A stretch of DNA of 64,000 nucleotides from Bombus terrestris (lineage: Eukaryota > Arthropoda > Insecta > Hymenoptera > Apidae). Position 1 is the stretch's first letter, and the number at the start of each line of letters is the position of its first letter. The stretch is from assembly GCF_910591885.1 (NCBI RefSeq), contig NC_063279.1:1798001-1862000 (forward strand), written 5' to 3'. This document shows positions 11,015 to 23,634 of the stretch, piece by piece. A model generated the notes under the pieces. It worked only from the letters and a program-made list of their open reading frames with translations. It made no database searches and was not told the origin of the DNA. Made by a program: the position numbers and the translations under genes.

Positions 11015-11496
11015 TACTATATCCAATGGATTAACCGAGTAATAATAACTCTGAGTAACGAGTGTAAAGTAACATTCCTTCTAGCTAAATATTTTACGCG
11101 GTCTGTTACTTTAACAACCAGAGCTTATCCATTCGTCAAATTTCCTTCTTACAAGCAGACGGAAGGAAGAGGCGTCGATCGAGAGCTTACCGTGCCGATG
11201 ACTTACATCGTGAAAATTGTCGCGTGATTTTGGCAGCGAAATTTCGAAGAAGTCTGCTTGCTACGTTTCGCAGCCGCAGCTCTTTTAAAAGTTCAGGCAC
11301 GTTCAGTAGCTGGGTGCGCAGGATGGATTCTCGGTCCTACGACTCGTGCAATTTCCCGCCAAGAACCGCGTCACAGAGACACGCCGAATTTCCGAGTACA
11401 TTTAGAGAGCTCTCGCGATATGGTGAAACACGACTTCAATACCAAAGATCTGTTCTCTTAGAAAAATATGTCCCATGGAAATGCAAAATAACTAAT
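11015..11496. other. Gene-free stretch next to nested LTRs
   Basis: Overlapping plus-strand frames (11224-11502) occupy a somewhat GC-richer patch but show no domain or splice context. Nothing else is supportable. Confidence 0.3.
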
Positions 11497-12285
11497 TGTT
11501 GAGAATTTTGGATCTTAATTGCCGAAATGATGGTATACTGTAGTATCGTGGACAAAAGAACCTAAGGGATATCGGGTAAACCATAAACAATGTCGCGGGA
11601 GCCGAGGCATCGCCAAGTCCATCAATGTATCGTCGGTCCTTCGATTGAATAGTTTCGTAGAAAAGGCCCACGTGACCCTGGGCCACGAGTGTTTGCAGAA
11701 CACGTGCGCGGTGGGCCTAAGAAAAGACAAAGGGATGCTAGAACAGGCAGTTTCAGTGGAGAAGCCAGAGAGTGTGAATCGAGAAATCAAAAAGTGCGAG
11801 TTGTGTTGTCGAGATAGTGTTGTTAGTGTCGTCGAGAGAGTGTGGTCCGCGTGAGAAAGAGAGCGTTGGATCCGCGGTGACGAGAGTTGCAAATTGACTA
11901 TTGAGTTGTCTAGATTATAGTACGTTATTGTGATTAGTTCACGTTAAACAACCATCGTTCTTCTGTTTAATCAACATCTGTACGATCCATTTATTGCAAA
12001 TAAAATCATAATATTTATTCCCGATATTACAACAGCAGCACTAAATTTACACTTAGCATTTATATTAAAGTAGTTATATATTTATTTGATAAACGATTTC
12101 AAAGATAATCATCGATACACATTTGTTTAAGGCGTCTCGCCTTCTTCTATGCCAAACTGTTAACTGAATAGTTTACATTCCTTTGTTTTCACACATACAT
12201 ACTTCCACACACTGATATTCACATACATGTATCACTACTACGCAGTTAATTTAGTCTAGCGAATAAAATTATACACATCTCAATA
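11497..12285 (-). mobile_element. Solo LTR family B, reverse orientation, split by an A-family LTR
   Basis: Part one (11497-11538) starts TGTTGAGAATTTTGGATC, the reverse complement of the B 3' end. Part two (12032-12285) continues the element and finishes ATACACATCTCAATA, the reverse of the B 5' end. Together they are about 296 bp, the length of intact B copies. Flanking 5-mers CTAAT (11492-11496) and CTGAT (12286-12290) agree at four of five positions, consistent with an aged 5-bp TSD. The interruption is the A-family LTR listed separately, so B inserted first. Confidence 0.82.
11539..12031 (+). mobile_element. Solo LTR family A, 493 bp, nested in LTR B
   Basis: It begins TGTAGTATCGTGGACAAAAG and ends CGATATTACA, with near-inverted ends (TGTAGTATC, GATATTACA). 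It shares long blocks with the copies at 47171, 49305 and 62081 (reverse): GTCGGTCCTTCGATTGAAT, GTGACCCTGG, GATAGTGTTGTTAG and GACGAGAGTTG. AATAAA at about 11999 may be its polyadenylation signal. It has the longest sequence of the four A copies. A 4-bp TSD is not clear here (ATAC left, ACAG right). Frames inside it on both strands (for example 11515-11892) are not genes. Confidence 0.82.
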
Positions 12286-15200
12286 CTGATAAATGTCTAA
12301 TTCGTGTAAAAGGCATCTAGTTTGCCTGGTAACTTGTTACGTAAACATTTTTATTTAATCCGCTTAATTCTGCAAACATTCACTTCCAGTTCTATACATG
12401 CAGATGATTTCTCTTTGTCTTTCCTCTTTCGTCGATCTAGTTTGAACATTTCCAGAGAATCGCTCACGTTGTTCCTCCGATTGCGGCGAAACGCTGCGTG
12501 TAAAGCTAAAGGAAGGGGCAGCTTCTGGCAACTTTACGGTAAAAGTAAACGTCGCGTTAAGAATCCCTTTTAAAAACATTATCGTACGGCTATTTTAAAG
12601 AATCGATTTTGGATAATTGTTGGAAACTGTCCAGTGTTTTCCATTGGCAAGCGGGAACAACATTCCGCCGAGGGAAGTACACGGAACGACAAAGAAAGCA
12701 AACATAACCGCGATAAAACAAACAACGTAACGTCGAAATCTGATTTTCACAGAATGGAAGATTGCTCGACAATTGTGTTCCATGGCCGTGGTTTCCTCTT
12801 GAAAAACGGGCGGACGTTTTCACATTCGCTGTTGAACAGTTTGTCCGCCGGTGATTTTATGTTGAGCAGTTAGGAAATTTACGTTAACAAAAACACGAGC
12901 CATCCGTTGTACGAACGGGTCAGAGTTTTTGCCTCCTTGTTATTTTACGTCATACAAGTTTTTCGTGTACTCGTGACAATGGAAATGCAACGGTGACACG
13001 TTAAGCACAGTTGACAAATGAAAGCCAGGTAGGGTCAAGCATGAGTTATTAGCTTCGAGCCACGTCACGCTGCTGCTTTAATTTCGTATCTTCGATAAAC
13101 GGTTTGCAGGCCGTACTTTATGCAATTAATGCGCAACTTGCCACGAAACACCAGTAATTAGCGGAACAAAAATTGCCACCTCTAAATCTCACGAGATTCC
13201 TTTAACAAAAAGATCGTTTAGGCGAAGATTTCTCAATTGTTTCGCGCCTCCCACTAGCGATTATGGACCTGGTCTAAGTTACATTTATTTCACTGCGCGA
13301 TAAAACACGTTGTAATATTCCAAATGTACGAATCAATCTTGACATAGATACAATGGACGTGAAAATGAAGTGGAATTGATACATTTACATTCGAGTATAG
13401 AGTCAAAGTAACAGCTCCTTGCATAGATAATTAACCGAGATGCAAATTTCGGTTGCCGTGGATTCTACAAAGTCAAGAGCTGTTTCTATGTAACGCGTTG
13501 CATGTAAATATGGAAAGGGCTTGAATGGTCAGTTTATTGACTCGCAAATCTCTCAAGTACGTCGACGTTTTTAAAATCGAGAAGAAACTTGCTATAAAAT
13601 TTCACAACGAAATTATGTGGACGCATGAAAATCAATGACGCTAGACGTCCATTTTCCACGAGTCTTCGAATTTTCGGTATCTCTCGAAGTCTTCGAAGCG
13701 TGCGCGCAACATAAAATACAGAAATCCGTATCCTGCGTAAAGTATTATAAGAAAATATAATTCGCGAATGGCAGTAGAAAAATTGGCTGAAATTGTGCGT
13801 GTAAGATCAGCGGCAACGTTGCTTACAATAACTTCCGGTTGAATCCAGTTCGTGGGACAGAAAACGTGAAAGCTCAAAGCCAAATACATTTTTCACGTTC
13901 CGAATCGATCGTTACCCCGAGAGAAGAAATTCGAAGTTTACAAGATTGAAATAAGCGAGAAAAGGTCGAAAAACCGAAATAGATTCCACGAAATAAACGT
14001 GTTTTCCGATTTATATTTAAAGAAGCAATTCGCCTTTCTTCTTCGTAACGCGTAAAATAAAACAATTTAAAAGATGACAACGTCACACGCAACTTGATTT
14101 ACGTTTATCCCGGCGATAAACTTTACCGCGATGGCTTCAATTTAAAACGCTTTTTACCTTGTACTGGAAACTCATCGTCTTACCGTGGATGAACGAGCGT
14201 TAAGAAGGCCACCTACAGGAATCGTTATCGATAATCCCCGTGGGTCGACTTTCAGCGCGTGAATGCGTGGATTTTGCGTACACTTTAAGACAAGGATAAC
14301 CATTAATCATGGTTCCCATGGAAGTCGCAACTTTTTATACGGTTTCTCGGAGAATGAAGAAAGATGGTGAGGGGAAAAATGACAACATAAATCTTATTCG
14401 GTGCATGTCGCATAATCTGTGACCGAATACGCTGTTGTACCGGGATATCGGGAATATTTCTTGCGTTGTATATAAACATACGGCAAATGTAATTGTATAT
14501 GTAAAATGTAACGGAATAATGCAATTCTACGATAAGAGAATAATTAGGAAACTTGTCGTTTCGTCTTCTTCGATAAACTTTAATTAATTTAATTTCTCAA
14601 ATTTTTATTTATTCCATCGCGTACATTTTAATTTCTATACGAAACAAATACAGTGGCTACGAAATATATTTACACGCCGTTGTGTTTATTGTAACGTTTA
14701 CGTACTAATTAATTAGATCCGCGTTTATTAAGCTTCGTATCGTTTTGTATCATCTCCCTTTTTTAAAATCTATTTTTGGACGACGAAGAATAAAATGAAA
14801 CCGATGAAAACACTCCACTGGAAAACGGAGGCACGCGTAAATACTTTTCATCGATTAAAGAATACTTAGGTAAATCAACGATTGGAAAATATTTTCACAT
14901 GGATTTCCATGGAAATACCTTAATTTATACAATCCGACGGATCTCTCTAAATAACCGAAGAACGGAAATTAATTCACGAAAAAAAAAAAACACTCACCAA
15001 CGCTAATATTATGTTCCATTTATTTGCCATCCATTTCTTCATTAATATCCTGCTGGAAATTCTGTTCTTCGTAAAATTGATAAAGTTCGTGTATCCTGTT
15101 AATAAAATAAACTAAAACTGTTACGCGAAGAATTTACGGAGAGTTAAACCATTAATGACGAAATATAGCGAATTTGTGACTTAAATCTGACGATCGTTGG

Positions 15201-15529
15201 TATCGTACGATAAAATCACGTAATCTACGTGCCAGGCGAGTTATGAAGGAAATTTTCCCGGTAGAAGTTGGCGATACGCGGATGCAACAACAAGGAAGGC
15301 CAGCTATTGACCAACGATACAGCGATTCTCGATCCAGATGCCAAGATAAACCGATTAAGGAGATCCTATCGATAAGTTTCGTAACCCACCTTGCGCAGTC
15401 GGAAACTTTTCAGTCGAGATGTCACGTAGAAATCGACTCAGGCGGCTTCCGATTTTTGCGTGTCTACCATATACGATCTTGACGTCGAATAAGAAACGAT
15501 ATATTTTAATCTTTATCCCTTGTAATTAT
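12286..15529. other. Gene-free unique sequence
   Basis: Several mutually overlapping frames at 12322-12873 and isolated ones near 13641-14524 and 15243-15482 show no domain or splice pattern. A run of 12 A occurs near 14981. No repeat shared with the rest of the window. Confidence 0.35.
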
Positions 15530-15828
15530 TATTCAGATATGTATAATTTTGTGTGCTAGACTAGATTAGCCGCGTAGTAGTTACAAACGTATGTAAATAT
15601 AAGTGTATGGAAGTATGTGTATGTACAGCGTTTGGAAAAACAGATGAATGCAACTGTTTCGTTAGCGGTGTGGTTTAGAAGATGCTGAGATCCGTGCACA
15701 TGTATATCGACGAAGATCCTGCAAATCGTTTATTAAATAAATCTAAAACTATTTTATTATGAATTCTAAGCGTAACCTTGGTGTTCCTTTACTTTTATTT
15801 CGGCGATTAAAATCCACAATTCTCAACA
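15530..15828 (+). mobile_element. Solo LTR family B, 299 bp, ATTAT target duplication
   Basis: It starts TATTCAGATATGTATAATTT and ends CCACAATTCTCAACA, with ATTAT immediately before (15525-15529) and after (15829-15833), a perfect 5-bp TSD. It contains the family blocks GTGTGCTAGACTAGATTAG, AGAAGATGCTGAGA, TATCGACGAAGATCCTG and TTATTAAATAAATC, whose AATAAA is a probable polyadenylation signal. No internal retrotransposon sequence remains. Confidence 0.85.
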
Positions 15829-18800
15829 ATTATATGATATTACGTAATTACATCGATAAATAAAGGGGCTATAAAAATATATATGCGAGATGATTTAATA
15901 TCTAATACGTATAAATATATTTCTTTCAAAGTTTTCTGGGCATTTTCCTGTTATCTTTTAGAAATCTAAACTCTTGGATACTCGTCGAAAATAACAAGAA
16001 AAAATATCTTGACTATTTCACAGTGCTGAATAATATATCGATAGCTTGAAAATGTTAAAGTAGCCTTAAATCAAAATTATGATCAAACTTTCTTCATCTT
16101 TGCTATTCGAACGAGGCCAGGTAAGAAAATACGCATGATATATTCATGAATAATATTAACAGTCTCGTTATCGTGATCAAGCGTTTTCATTTTTAACGCG
16201 GTACACAATAATCGCCGATGAAAACAGGTTACGCTATCGCGAATTTATGAGATTTACAAGGGTGTATAAATCTTTTATCAACTTGGACTAAAGTGGATTT
16301 CTAAGTCGTGAAGAGGGGTAAAAGCTTTTCGAGCAAAGCTTCGTTCGAATTCGCGAAACGCGAACAACTACCGTCTAATGTTTTCGTTTGTCACGCAGCC
16401 AGACATAGAAAAAAGTTTATGGCGCAATATTTATAGAAATGTATCTTAGTTTCCCGTGTTTAAAAAAGCATCTACGATCGAAAACTTGAACGAATAAACG
16501 ATTCGTTATAATTTTGTGTGCTAAATGCGAAGTCTAGCCAGTAAAAATAAACCACAGTGATTTTGATAGCAATAAAATTGCCTATCTTTCAAAGAATACT
16601 ATAATACAACGTGATGATAGGCAAATGAAATAAAATCGAAACAGAGCAAGACTATAGCTATGGAAATCGTATGTGACACGGTGTTGCAGAGGGGATTAAA
16701 CGATGCTTAATTACAGCAAACTCGATACCGGTAAGACCTAAACCAATGTTTTGTTACAAACTAGGAAATCTGTATTCTACGGGTACTGCCACGTTCCAAC
16801 TGATCAGTCCGCTGTTCTAGGCATTTCATTAATATGCAGTTCGATTTTGACGTATCGTGCCCTTAATAATTGATACGCGTCAAAAAAAAAAGGACTTTGT
16901 ATTTCAACGTGGAATAGGCGTATCGATACCAAAGGTTATGGCGAATATAATTTTCCGCGAATATTTATAAAGTATAATGTTCTATGTATGAATAAAAGAT
17001 AGAAAATATGTATCGTCGATTTTAAACGTTTACGTTTTACTGCACGCGCGATACGATGTTTTATCAGGCAGAATATACGACCGGATGAAAATCGTTAATT
17101 CGTTCCATCGTTCAGTGAAAGCTTATAGATGTCTATCGCGATTCTAAATCGCATACCGTGTCGAAGCTAACGTTTAACGTTTCTTAATAAACTCCGTGTA
17201 CACCACATGCGTAGGTAAATCGATATAAGGAAGAAACTGCGACGGAATTTCAATTCCCCTTGGAAAAACGGTCGCGTACGCACGACGGTGATTTTCCTAA
17301 CATCGATACGATAAAGTGATACAACGTGAATGGTTTTCTCGTTATAAATAAAAATCCAATCTCGAAACAAACGCGGCATGCGCGCGGAGCAGAGCGAAGA
17401 TAAAAATCGCGACGAATCTTCTGCTTCCCTTGCTTCTGCGCCCCGGCTTCGTCTGAAAATTTCTATATCGATCGAAGGACTTTAAACGAGTTTTTAAACG
17501 GATAGGCAAGCTCAACAGCTGCCAGAGGATCGAATACGCGCGAGTGTGTCACGATCGCGCAACACCACGGACGTACCATGGAGAATAATTAGAAAAAGAG
17601 CAAGACGCGCAGAACGCGGGAGAAGAAGAAAAGACGCGGATCGGAGAAGCGTGGAGAAGCCTTGTCGCAGGTCGACGACCCGAAAACGTCCAGCGACGAT
17701 TCGATCGCGAGATTAATCCGTCGAATGTAATTGGAAGGTCGCAAGCATGTCACAAGCTCGGAGATTTACGAGCACGTGTGTCCCACACAAGTGATTCGTG
17801 CTTTTGTTTTTGTAGAGAGAATGCTAGCCGTATACGACGAAAAAGACTATTTCGGGGTCGAAGGAACCACCGCGAAATTCCGACGAATAATAACACGCGA
17901 GCGATACATTCAACCGGGATCGATCATCAATCTTCGTCAGCTTCGAATGTTCCTTTCGTTGGATCATCCCTGGCAAATATGCAGGAGATCGAGCGAGATT
18001 TGCGAGAGTTTCGTCGCGATTAAACGACCGGTGATATTTCATTTCGACTGATAGATAAAACCAACGATCGGAATCGTTTTCCCGTTTCCCGTTATGCTGC
18101 AAGCCTCTAACTTTTGTAATTCGCGCTTTGAACGCTTTCGCTTTGACTGTTTGCGATACGAGTTGCTTCCAGCAAAGGATCTAATTTCAATTAACGCTTT
18201 CGCTATCGGCATCCCTTTTTTCCGTTCGATGTTCATCGCAACGACAGCATTCGCTTACGCGAACTGATTTTTCCACGCTATTTTACGACGTTCCTGCGTT
18301 AGCTATCTAATAGACGTAGAAATGAGTTGCTTCCGACGAATTTATTTTTATTTCACCAAAAAATCGGGAAGAAGCTTGTCGCTATGCCTGGTATACACAA
18401 TTGTGGTTTGTGAAAATTGAAAACACATAGCCATTCTATATTTCATTACGAAAGCATTTCCAAACGGAGAAATTCGAGTGGTTCGCTGTGGTCGCCCATT
18501 CGCGTAAGAATTCTACGACGCGAAATGCAGTGAAACGATTCTTTTAAACGAATGTTAATGACTCCAAGGGAAAACAAGATAAATCGCGCTTCTTATTTTC
18601 AGCGTGGAAGCAGATTTAAGGCTCGATACGTTGCCGATCTTACGTTATCAAAATTGCCTGTATATTTAGCTCTTTCTCATCTCCAAAATTTTCAAAACGT
18701 CGCTGGTAGCAACAAATTTTTGAGATAGTCTCTTCGTAAAGCTAAGTTCGACGCTTGGACAAAGTATCGATTTTAACAAAGCAGAAACGTAGCTAGCAAA

Positions 18801-19147
18801 AAATAGAAACAAGAAGAGGGAAGAAAGAATTACACGTGGCGTTATCGTAAATTCCTGTAGGTTGCCGCAATGAATGCAAGTTGCATCTGGAAACGGATTA
18901 CCATGGCCGCAACGACAAAGCCCACTTTTATTTGTAGTTTCCAACGTTGGCGCGTTGATCATCGGGACGATATCAAGTTGCTGGATCGGGTGTTGCGGCT
19001 TGGAAAGCTCCAGCTTACGAAGATTTTCCAGGACAATGAGGGCTTCGTAGGATCACCGCTTACGGCGTTGTAGTCGCCGGATCCATCGGAAGCACGTGGT
19101 GGTGGCAGAGGTCGCTTCTAAGACTTGCGAGCTTTCAAACTGCGAGC
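15829..19147. other. Mostly unique sequence, GC-richer toward 17.4-19.1 kb
   Basis: A small inverted repeat (TTGCCTATC near 16578 and GATAGGCAA near 16617) could form a hairpin with a long loop. From about 17380 to 17760 and 18860 to 19140 the sequence is richer in CG dinucleotides, as often seen around insect promoters. The frame at 17731-18051 (106 codons) has no recognisable domain. The minus frame at 18666-18962 contains a CxC...CxxC pattern followed by a hydrophobic run, but is not supported further. Confidence 0.35.
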
Positions 19148-19181
19148 AGTCAGTCGCCAGCCGACCGAGCTGCACGAGTCG
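19148..19181 (+). promoter_or_regulatory. Initiator-type transcription start candidate
   Basis: AGTCAGTCGCC carries the arthropod initiator TCAGT at 19150-19154 inside a CG-rich stretch. AGTCG at 19177-19181 resembles a downstream promoter element but lies about 2 bp off the ideal distance. There is no TATA box upstream. It is supported mainly by the splice donor 120 bp downstream. Confidence 0.4.
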
Positions 19182-19270
19182 TGAGTTATGTCGTCGTGTT
19201 TTGTCGCAGCAGATATCGTCCTCGTGATACCGTGACAGCTTTTGAAACCGCGAACTGTGCATCGTTGTCG
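19152..19270 (+). other. Candidate 5' untranslated exon with splice donor
   Basis: From the initiator A (19152) the sequence runs to TTGTCG followed by GTAAGTTTAG (donor GT at 19271-19272), one of only two strong GTAAGT donors I found in a convincing setting. The segment is CG-rich and contains one short ATG-initiated frame, so it would be mostly leader sequence. After 19271 the composition drops to AT-rich, as expected for an intron. No downstream coding exon can be tied to it. The exon could belong to a gene that lies beyond the window or to a non-coding transcript. Confidence 0.4.
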
Positions 19271-19272
19271 GT

Positions 19273-21732
19273 AAGTTTAGCAACAAAAGTAAAACTTTAT
19301 TCGTTGAATTGCTTGAAATTTGTCGGACGATTAAATTAAAATAATTTTGGTTGCACGAGAATCACTTCGTGACGGGAAAAATGTTACATTTCGTGTCTAG
19401 TTGGGCGGAGAGATTTGTATTTTTCAGCGGCTTATCCGCAATTTGCTGGATGTGTTCGAGCTAAACGTTTACGCGTAGAAATCGCCGGAATTAAAATTAC
19501 ACAGAGAAACGATCGACTTCCTCTTTTGTAAATTAGCGCGACGGATGTCATTCGACCAACTTTTGGGAAAGTTTCCAACTTTTCGTATGGAGAACTTGTT
19601 TGCGCGGGAAAGTCGAGAGATTTTAAAGATAGCCATGCCCTGTCGTATTCGTTTAGAAAGTTTTAACTCTGACGGAAGAATCGAAAGACTGAAGCTTCAG
19701 CGAACTTTCTTTTCGCGACTTACCCTTTCCACGCGATGCAAGTTTCTTTTTTTCTTCGTGAAACCATATTGATAAATAGAAATTCCGTGTTATCGGGTGC
19801 ATAATAATATCGAAGAATTTATTGATTTCACCGTCATCCGTTCCGACAATATATAATCTCATCGTATCGACAGCGTCTAAAGAATTCTACGAAGAATCAG
19901 CAGCGATAAACTAATTGCTGTCACACGCACGATCTTCTAAATATCTGACGATAATTTAACCAGCCAAGGACACGGTGTCGTAGCTAAAAATGTGAAATTC
20001 TTGCATGTGGCCCGCTTCGATGGCCAGAGACAATAGTTCAGCCGTCTAGATCTTCGAGTCTCGTTTGGCTGCCACAAGGAGACTCCGGTACCTCTCGTTA
20101 CAATCGCAGTTTACATTCAACATGTATACGATGATATTCGTGCGGCGACCGTGCATCTTTCGCGGGGAGATCGATACGCGGCTCGAGTCCCTAGCGGTGA
20201 CTAATTACGTGACTTCTTTTTGTTCGCGCGACGCTCGTTATGCGGTAGCTAATTAGTTTCCTGAACGGTGTCTGGGAGAAGAAAAAAGAAATGCTCGGGA
20301 CATCTTAACTCGTGATAATTATGACGTATGTGGTGTCAGAGAGCTGGAGATTGAGAAAGCGGCGGAAAGACGCGGTGCGCGGCGAACGTTGACGCGGTTC
20401 ATGAGCACGCGCCAACTTAAATAGAAACCTCGAAAACTCGTCTAACGACCGGTCGTCTCATCAAACACTTCAGCAAGCCTTATCAAAGGGTATGCGAGGC
20501 CAGCTACGACGCTATTCAATAACAACGCAGCTGGGCGCTCGTGAATTTAATCCTTCCGTGCCAATCGCGATATTTCGAATAAAAGTGACGGCGGAAACGT
20601 GGTCTGAAGATCGCGCGCGTACTAGGAGGCGCAGCAACTTTGCTCGCTAGATCTTCACAATAATTTCCTTCGCGCGATAAAGAAAGTTTCGATTGTCCTG
20701 ATCGGGTCGTCCCGGCGCAGCTTCAACCGACTGCTTGGCAAAGTTGCAACGATTGTTTGATTTCGATTTTCCTTTTTGTTTGTTTTTGCTTGCTCCTTGC
20801 TTTTGTTCCGTGGGATTGAATACGCCTGCGACTTGCGTCGTTACGTTAGCGCGGATCTTGTTAGCGCGAAGAACTGCGACGGTACAGCGGATGAAATTGC
20901 AAACGTCGTTCGGAGAATAATTGATGATTTTTGAAGCGTGGCGTTAAGTTTGCAAGAATTACCTTTCACCTTTCGTAGCCACTCGATTTCCATTTACAAT
21001 CTCTTATCGTTAACGTCAACCGTATATAAGTTAATGTTCGTAGTATTTTAGTCCAATAGTTCACATCTTAAAACGTACGCAGCAACGATGAGCAAAAATG
21101 ACGCGTGACTTTGTAAATGACGGAAGAACGAAAAATAATTACGTAGCTTCGGAAACGTTTAATCAATTTTTTGTATCCTTTTATTTTCCTGTGTTCCGCG
21201 TTCTAATAATTTCATCTTATTTGGTTCGAGGTTAAGAAAATTTGTCGTACGATGTTGATGGATAAGTTTGTGCAGTTTGATATGAAAGTGAAGTTTAATG
21301 TTTCTCGTTACTTACAGTGTATGTGCCATTTACTTTCGGTATGCGCAATATGCACAAATATCCAGCTAGGAACGAACATTACGCTAATATATTTGATACA
21401 TCTCTCAAAGCTTTCTTTTTGTCGTAAAAACCAACGGGCTATAATTCTTCTGGTTATTCGTATTTTTCGGTAGTAGATCTTCGACATTTTATTGGACCTT
21501 TATTCTCTCGTAGATTCGCTTTTAAAGGACTCGTACAAAGAATAATTTATTCCATATTAACCTGGAAATATGAATTACGCTATTGCAAAGACTGCGGTAT
21601 TAAACACGAGCTTTCATGCCTAAAACATTATGGTTTTCACGGTGTGAACGGAAAATTCCGTTAAAAAATTATTCTAACTCGTAAGACGCATGAAACCTTT
21701 TCCACGGCTTTCTTATAGAACTTTGTTATTTA
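19273..21732. other. Gene-free, possibly intronic sequence
   Basis: CG-rich patches around 20330-20920 alternate with AT-rich DNA. Frames at 19545-19772 and 20735-20920 are short and unremarkable. No repeats shared with other parts of the window. Confidence 0.35.
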
Positions 21733-21813
21733 TTGGATTGGCGACTAAATGATTGCAGATTTTGTCGATACCACCAAATGACACAATCCGCGATCACTTA
21801 GTCGCCGACCCAA
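21733..21813. mobile_element. Miniature mariner-type element, family M2, 81 bp
   Basis: It starts TTGGATTGGCGACTAAATGA and ends ATCACTTAGTCGCCGACCCAA, flanked by TA on both sides (21731-21732 and 21814-21815). The two terminal repeats of about 33 bp make up nearly the whole element, with a spacer of only about 15 bp. It is non-coding and could move only with an enzyme supplied in trans. Confidence 0.8.
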
Positions 21814-22040
21814 TATATCCTACCGGAAATATGCAAAAGAACGTGATCGGTACGAAAGACAAACATGTCGTTAAGAATGGTCTGTGAGCACAAACCATAG
21901 AAGTCTGTTGCAAGCTACTAGGCTGGGTCGTTCGATAATCCATACAAATTTTCATATAGCTGATATCGAATTCGGATATCCTGATTATCCGCGCGAATTC
22001 GCGGCCTAAAAATTACCGCTCGTCGAGGCTCGAAAAATCT

Positions 22041-22072
22041 AGAAATAGAGAGAGAGACAGAGAGCGAGAGAG
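22041..22072 (+). repeat. (GA)n-rich microsatellite
   Basis: Imperfect GA repeat, interrupted by single C bases (AGAGACAGAGAGCGAGAG). Confidence 0.8.
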
Positions 22073-23094
22073 GGGCACTTAGGTTCGATAGAATGGCCGC
22101 AATTTGAAAACCATCTCATTAAAATTCCTTTTTTTTTCCGACGAACAAAAGGCATTTTTCATTACGTGTTCGATACGTGCACGGTGTGGAAATTGAATCT
22201 TCGTCTAAAACGTCGTACGTTCGCTCGGGATTACCATAGAATTAGAGTTCGATAGACTTCGACAAAGTTTCAGAAAAACAAGGCCAGCAATTTCCTCCTC
22301 CGCCGGATAAAATGCCGGCGCTCTCTTCCGTTTATAAAGGTTTTCGCGACGTTCGAGAACATCCACAAACAGAATTCAATTCACCCTTCAGAAGCAATTT
22401 GTCGCATAAACACGGAACCGGAAATAGAGAAGATCGGAGATGGGTCGGCGATGACCCCGCTTTCTGTCCCTGGGCAAATGTAAATCGCCACCACGTTGCA
22501 ACGAACCGCCAACCATTCGGCATTTTCTTAACGTTCCTGACAGGATGTCGCGCCTTTGCCAGATTCCCAGTATGCAGAATGCTAATTGTTCCTTTAACAA
22601 AGGCTGCAAGCTCGCGCCGTTCCGCTTCCATGCTTGTCCATTCCAGGTTACCAACGACCTGAGAATAGCTTCTGCGTCGAGAGTCGCTTCTCCTTGGCTC
22701 CTCTCGTATCCTTTCGTGGCAATTTGCACGTGAGATATTTCGTCCGCGAACGATCCACGCGTTATTCCATGGTCTAATTTATCGAAGAATCGAAGAATAT
22801 TCTTTTACATGGTATATTCAAATAATATCGTCAGACTACGAATTTTTATGCGTTTATGTGCGTTTAAAGGTTGAAAAACGCACAGAATGCGCGTAATATG
22901 GCAAAATATGCGAAATATGCAACGCGTAGTGTACTTGTTACGATATTCGGTGTGGAAGACAAACTTTTGTCTGGATTTCATTTTTTTTTAATTATATTCG
23001 TAAAAAAATGTGAACTCGCGCAAATTCTATTGCATAAATTCCACGCTCTAATTGTGATCAACAAACGAGAGACGCGTCTAATTCCTTTTGATAC

Positions 23095-23109
23095 ATATAT
23101 ATATATATA
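23095..23109. repeat. (AT)n microsatellite
   Basis: Short uninterrupted run of alternating T and A following GATAC. Confidence 0.7.
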
Positions 23110-23590
23110 AATCGTTACTATGAAAAAATATAAGAATACAATAAAATTGAATGAAATATTGGATAGAAATATGCCCTTTTGTCCCGTGTATCTTTTGTTC
23201 AAAAATTCTTTGATATTCTATTTGGAACGGTACAATGGAAAACTTACAGAATCCGCGTAATTTTCCCGTGCGTGATTAAACTTACAACGATTCCGCGATC
23301 AAAGTCCGCATGTAATATTAATAGAGTTTTTATAATAAGCCGCTAATAGTGTATGTAGTTTTTGAAAATATTCCACCAACTTTCGCATCGTTAAAATTGC
23401 AAAATATGTTATAATAGAGGACGAAGAATTTTTTAAACGTTCAGGAATTATAAAGTTAAATTATGTTAAAGAACGTTTCGCAGGACTATTAATTACAAAA
23501 ATAAAAAGGTGGTAAGATTGAGCTATATTTCTGCTAACAGCCGCTGACTTGCAGCTTTCCGCGTTTAGCATATGAAGACGATAAAATACT

Positions 23591-23634
23591 ACATATACGT
23601 ATACATGTACATGCATATACATGTACATATACAA
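23591..23634. repeat. ATAC/ATGTAC alternating purine-pyrimidine repeat
   Basis: CATATACGTATACATGTACA followed by TGCATATACATGTACATATAC is an almost fully alternating purine-pyrimidine tract that is also palindromic in part. It could form hairpins. Confidence 0.75.

Noticed and set aside
11515..11892. 125-codon minus frame
   Set aside because: It lies almost entirely within the A-family LTR and is interrupted in the other copies.
16559..16640. Inverted TTGCCTATC/GATAGGCAA as an RNA hairpin
   Set aside because: Only a 9-bp perfect stem with a loop of about 29 bases; weaker than expected for a functional precursor.
17380..17760. CG-rich stretch as a first exon or promoter
   Set aside because: No initiator, TATA box or donor of convincing quality; mentioned only as compositional context.
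18666..18962. Minus frame with CRCGHG...CIHCG followed by a hydrophobic run, resembling a zinc ribbon plus membrane segment
   Set aside because: The spacing fits no family I know, the plus strand is open over the same bases, and the region looks like the upstream flank of the start candidate at 19150.
22312..22733. Frames of 99-116 codons overlapping in several registers on both strands
   Set aside because: Simultaneous openness on both strands in a GC-richer patch points to few stop codons, not to a gene. No domain or splice signal supports any of them.
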